A stretch of 64,000 nucleotides of DNA from an uncultured Planococcus sp. (GTDB taxonomy: Bacteria; Bacillota; Bacilli; Bacillales_A; Planococcaceae). The notes beneath the pieces were generated by a model. The model searched no databases. It was not told where the DNA came from and worked only from the letters and a program-made list of their open reading frames with translations. Below are positions 61,214-64,000 of the stretch, piece after piece (the stretch's first letter is position 1; every line of letters begins with the position of its first letter). The translations under genes were made by a program, and so were the position numbers. Where the stretch lies: positions 248,001 to 312,000 of the forward strand of contig CANLRI010000002.1 in the NCBI GenBank assembly GCA_947493585.1. Direction: 5' to 3'.

Positions 61214-61245
61214 AAGATCATCCTATTCCTGGATGATCTTTTTTG
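61214..61245 (+). terminator. Intrinsic terminator
   Basis: AAGATCATCC pairs with GGATGATCTT around a seven-base loop and is followed by T4-6. It lies 190 bases after the DUF488 stop. Confidence 0.8.
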
Positions 61246-61339
61246 TTCCAGACAAATCGATTCAGTGAGTGGATATGCAAAATACTTTTTTTGAAAAACA
61301 GGTTTACGTGTTAGGAATTATCGGCAGTGACATAAGTAG

Positions 61340-61386
61340 AGGGGGGAAGAGAAGTCTGGTTATAGCTAACTTTTCCCCCTTTTTAT
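61340..61386 (+). terminator. Terminator-like hairpin of unknown context
   Basis: AGGGGGGAA pairs with TTTTCCCCCT (with wobble and a 20-base loop), followed by T5. No gene precedes it directly, so it may end a small untranslated RNA. Confidence 0.4.
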
Positions 61387-61623
61387 TTATATATATTTGG
61401 GCAAACCGATCAAATGACTTTTGCAAAGGTTTCTAGTTTTATTAACTTTACGTAATTTTTACTAAATAACATTGACGCCGTAAAAGGCGTTCTGTAAGCT
61501 TGGATATGCGAGAAGAAAAAACTGTAAATTAGAATAATTAAGTACCAGTAATTTACAAAAGTAAAACCAGCAAACCAGCACTGCCTAGTTAAACGCTTTT
61601 ACAAAAAGGAGGACGACAATAAG

Positions 61624-62940
61624 ATGGACAACAGCTTATGGAACAAATCAGCAAAGGCTTTATTATCAGTGGGCCTGGTGGCGAGTCTTTGGGGGCCGGC
61701 TTCGCAAACGACGGTGCAAGCAGCTGCCCCGGCAAGTGATCTTTTTATCTCAGAATACATTGAAGGCAGCAGCTTCAATAAAGCGATCGAAATTTATAAC
61801 GGGACCGGTGCTTCCGTTGAATTGAACCCTTATTCGGTCTCGCTGTATACAAATGGCAGCACGTACGCCCAGAGCGAAATGGCGCTTTCCGGTACTGTCG
61901 CAAACGGTGATACAGTAGTTATTTACCATAGCGGCGCAGATTCAGCGATTCAAGGCAAGGGAGATTTGCAAAATAATAGCGTGGTTAATTTTAACGGCGA
62001 TGACGCGTTGGTACTTGAAAAATCCGGATCTCCTATCGATTCGATTGGCCAAGTAGGTTCGCGCATTGAAAACATGAAAGATGTGACACTGGTCCGCAAT
62101 CCGGATATCCTGTCCGGCGACAGCGCAGTGAATGATGCATTTGATCCTTCGGCTGAATGGACAGCGTATCCTGCAGATACATTTACATACTTAGGAAGCC
62201 ATGCGGTAGAGGAGACGGATGAAACGCCAACGCCAACTCCAGATCCAGATCCAACTCCTGTGCCATCTGGTTATTATGAAACAGCCGCTGGTTTGCAAGG
62301 ATCTGCATTGAAAGCGGAACTTCATGAAATCATTGATAACCATACGCAACTCAGCTATTCACAAGTATGGGATGCATTGAAAATAACGGACGAAGACCCG
62401 AATAATCCGAACAACGTGTTGCTATTGTATACGGGTGAGTCGCGTTCAAAATCCTTGAACGGCGGCAATGTCGGGGACTGGAACCGTGAACACGTATGGG
62501 CGAAGTCTCATGGCAGCTTTGGCACAGCAATGGGAGCGGGGACCGATATCCACCATTTGCGCCCGACCGATGTACAAGTGAACGGGCTGCGCGGCAACCT
62601 GGACTTTGATTACGGCGGCAGTGCCGTAAACGGCTGCGATGGCTGCTTGCGCACAGCGACTTCCTGGGAGCCGCCGGATGAAGTGAAAGGCGATGTCGCA
62701 CGGATGCTATTTTATATGGCGGTTCGCTATGAATCAGGTGACGCGGTAGATTTGGAACTGAATGACCTGGTGAATAATGGCTCGACCCCTTACCACGGCA
62801 AGATCTCCGTTTTGCTCGAATGGCATGAGCAAGACCCTGTCAGCGCTTGGGAACAGCAGCGCAACGAAAAAATCGAAGACATCCAAGGCAACCGCAACCC
62901 GTTCGTCGATTATCCGGAATGGGCGGAATCGATCTGGTAA
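61624..62940 (+). CDS. Secreted nuclease: lamin-tail domain plus endonuclease I domain
   Basis: 438 residues with a strong AAGGAGG site. A signal peptide (to VQAAA, ~35) is followed by a lamin-tail domain (~38-195: LFISEYIEGSSFNKAIEIYN, DDALVLEKSG, SIGQVG). A Pro/Thr/Asp linker (TPTPDPDPTPVP) leads to an endonuclease I domain (~218-438) with the catalytic WNREHVWAKSHG, DIHHLRPTD and the structural RGNLDFD. The domain matches secreted Bsn/EndA-type nucleases of Bacillales, which degrade extracellular DNA or RNA for nutrients. Two CxxC-like Cys (CDGC) may form a disulfide or bind metal. Single gene with terminator. Confidence 0.92.
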   Translation: MDNSLWNKSAKALLSVGLVASLWGPASQTTVQAAAPASDLFISEYIEGSSFNKAIEIYNGTGASVELNPYSVSLYTNGSTYAQSEMALSGTVANGDTVVIYHSGADSAIQGKGDLQNNSVVNFNGDDALVLEKSGSPIDSIGQVGSRIENMKDVTLVRNPDILSGDSAVNDAFDPSAEWTAYPADTFTYLGSHAVEETDETPTPTPDPDPTPVPSGYYETAAGLQGSALKAELHEIIDNHTQLSYSQVWDALKITDEDPNNPNNVLLLYTGESRSKSLNGGNVGDWNREHVWAKSHGSFGTAMGAGTDIHHLRPTDVQVNGLRGNLDFDYGGSAVNGCDGCLRTATSWEPPDEVKGDVARMLFYMAVRYESGDAVDLELNDLVNNGSTPYHGKISVLLEWHEQDPVSAWEQQRNEKIEDIQGNRNPFVDYPEWAESIW

Positions 62941-62981
62941 GAAGTTGCTGATGATTTATTAATGCTAAATAAAAACACTTT

Positions 62982-63021
62982 CATCCTCGCAGCCTTAATA
63001 AAGGGACTGCGGGGATTTTTG
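62982..63021 (+). terminator. Intrinsic terminator after the nuclease gene
   Basis: ATCCTCGCAG pairs with CTGCGGGGAT (one wobble) and is followed by five T. Confidence 0.8.
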
Positions 63022-63039
63022 ATATTTGCAGAAACTCAA

Positions 63040-63327
63040 TCATTTTTTCGTGCTTTTGAATTCTAAAAGCATGGGGATGATATTCAAACAAATCGAAATG
63101 ATCGTCAACACCCATAACGCTGTTGCCATGATCGGCACGACATCTGATAGCGCAGACCAATCCTCCGCCCGAACCCAATCGGCTACCATCCTGTAATCAG
63201 CCGCAAGGGTAAGAGCGGTAAACGACAATGCTATGGCCATTGCTAATTTATAATCCTTGCCTATTGCATACAGATAAAGATTTACGCAGGTGGCTGCAAT
63301 TGCAATCAACCCGAATAGGAACCACAT
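63040..63327 (-). CDS. Small membrane protein, unknown (95 residues)
   Basis: ATG at 63327 has GGAGG eight bases before. The product has three to four hydrophobic helices (FLFGLIAIAATCVNLYLYAIG, LAMAIALSFTALTLAAD, ALWVLTIISICLNIIPMLL) and a short hydrophilic loop WVRAEDWSALSD. No family was recognised. Convergent with the nuclease gene. Confidence 0.7.
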   Translation of the reverse strand: MWFLFGLIAIAATCVNLYLYAIGKDYKLAMAIALSFTALTLAADYRMVADWVRAEDWSALSDVVPIMATALWVLTIISICLNIIPMLLEFKSTKK

Positions 63328-63550
63328 AGTTTTGCCTCCAATTTTACAGGGAATTAGTATGAATAGAGACAAGGTTAGATGATCATTAGTTTCCTAAAGA
63401 GTGTTGGATATTTATGAGAGATTTTTAGATTTTAGCTTGTTACATCATTAGTTTACTGAAAATACCGATTTTTGAAACTTTATGCAGCTGTAAACGTATT
63501 ATAAAGCAAAGGGAGAATGAGTAATAGCTGAAATGAAAGGGGAGGATTTT

Positions 63551-63739
63551 ATGCATTGGATGATGTGGATCTTCTGGGGATTCTTTGGAGCTTTATTTAT
63601 CGGCAGTTATGTAGTGGACAAAATGACCAAAAAGAAATACAGCCTAGATAAAAAAGCGAATACTGCAAACCAGGATTCTGCTGCTGCGGATGCGAGCCGG
63701 CAAGCCGGGCGCAATAATCACGAAAGCGGCATGTTTTAA
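63551..63739 (+). CDS. Small membrane-anchored protein, unknown (62 residues)
   Basis: ATG at 63551 follows GGGGAGG at good distance; an ATG 18 bases earlier lies inside that site. One N-terminal helix (WMMWIFWGFFGALFIGSYVVD) is followed by a hydrophilic Lys, Ala and Asn-rich tail. No family recognised. Confidence 0.6.
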   Translation: MHWMMWIFWGFFGALFIGSYVVDKMTKKKYSLDKKANTANQDSAAADASRQAGRNNHESGMF

Positions 63740-63829
63740 CAGAGTAATGACAGGGGTTCTATTCAAGCAGGTGTAAGTTCGGGATGAGCGGGTACAGTAT
63801 ACAAAATGCACGACGAGGAGGAATGCTGT

Positions 63830-64000
63830 ATGGCTAGAAAAGGAACAGCTGGACGCACGCCTGAAAAGCAAGTCGGGGCGCGTGAGTCTGCGATCGATAA
63901 AGCAATCAACAAGACAAAAGAAGCCTTGGACGGAGATAACGAAGCAACGGATTATGGTGAAGAAAAAGGCAGAGACCAGCAAGAAGACGCGAAAGAGTAT
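63830..64000 (+). CDS. Small hydrophilic protein, 3' cut by window
   Basis: ATG at 63830 has AGGAGG upstream, and the frame is open for 57 codons to the window end. The visible part is highly charged and polar (RTPEKQVGARESAIDKAINK, EEKGRDQQEDAKEY), with no membrane helix. It looks like a disordered or stress-type small protein; no family could be named from the fragment. Confidence 0.55.
   Translation, partial: MARKGTAGRTPEKQVGARESAIDKAINKTKEALDGDNEATDYGEEKGRDQQEDAKEY

Larger units (their letters stand above)
61029..61623. other. Gene-free 595-base region with two hairpins
   Basis: A terminator (61214-61245) and a second GC-rich hairpin (61340-61386) are separated by AT-rich sequence with no credible gene. 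The 230 bases after the second hairpin form a long AT-rich leader before the secreted nuclease gene and probably contain its promoter. Confidence 0.6.

Noticed and set aside
1..64000. CRISPR arrays, tRNA or rRNA genes, prophage or insertion sequences
   Set aside because: None seen: no regularly spaced repeats, no cloverleaf with CCA end, no integrase, transposase or phage structural gene in any frame.

Overview
The window reads as chromosomal DNA of a moderate-G+C Gram-positive rod of the Bacillales, most likely a Planococcus-like member of the Planococcaceae. This is inferred from gene content and family resemblance: Shine-Dalgarno sites of the AGGAGG type nearly everywhere, LtaS-type lipoteichoic acid synthase, a T-box leader, a cobalamin riboswitch, cre-like boxes, a seven-gene Mrp/Mnh antiporter and a NifS/nadBCA divergon arranged as in Bacillus subtilis. 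No rRNA, tRNA, CRISPR array, prophage, integrase or insertion sequence was seen. The window is cut at both ends (an AI-2E transporter on the left, an unknown small hydrophilic protein on the right).

Layout. 1-9.7 kb: end of an AI-2E transporter, a rhodanese-type sulfurtransferase, DUF1697 and SDR genes, a two-gene unit of a large UPF1-like SF1 helicase plus a probable winged-helix partner, and an LtaS-family enzyme. 9.7-14.9 kb: an RpiR-regulated operon (M20 amidohydrolase, GNAT acyltransferase, OSBS/N-succinylamino-acid racemase, YkvI-type membrane protein) that matches the pathway known to turn D-amino acids irreversibly into L-amino acids. 15-21 kb: DUF998 protein, a 50-residue zinc-ribbon protein, an acetamidase/formamidase, and a citrate-type transporter with its own two-component system. 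21-23 kb: a YtrA-type GntR regulator with an ABC exporter and a clear operator. 23-29 kb: mnhABCDEFG (Na+/H+ antiporter), with a KdpD-like Usp protein transcribed divergently.

29.9-34.6 kb: quinolinate/NAD synthesis, nifS divergent from nadB-nadC-nadA, with a palindrome between them. 34.8-40 kb: a LacI regulator, an NCS2-like permease, an aldehyde dehydrogenase and an iron-type alcohol dehydrogenase, with a perfect 22-bp palindrome and a cre-like box ahead of the permease; the substrate is unknown. It is followed by a probable dispersed repeat. 40.4-45 kb: two redox enzymes (MDR and OYE types), DUF1643, DinB and a LysR regulator.

45-52 kb: a two-subunit GMC/gluconate 2-dehydrogenase-type enzyme whose small subunit carries a twin-arginine signal, lying close to a tatA-tatC-tatA cluster; then a T-box with an apparent tyrosine specifier controlling an NhaC-family transporter, and an Xre/DUF2975 pair. 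52.5-57 kb: an E1 alpha/beta 2-oxoacid dehydrogenase pair with a miniature E2 that has lipoyl and E3-binding domains but no acyltransferase, followed on the other strand by a cobalamin-riboswitch operon with an unusual adenosyltransferase and a BtuF-like lipoprotein. 57-64 kb: zinc-ribbon protein, ferritin, anchored alpha/beta hydrolase, metallophosphoesterase, DUF488, a secreted LTD-endonuclease I nuclease and small membrane or hydrophilic proteins of unknown role.

The best candidates for something little described are the helicase/winged-helix pair, the E1 plus miniature E2 operon, the LacI/NCS2-like/ALDH/Fe-ADH catabolic unit, and the riboswitch-controlled operon with the atypical adenosyltransferase. 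No claim of novelty could be tested here because no database search was possible.
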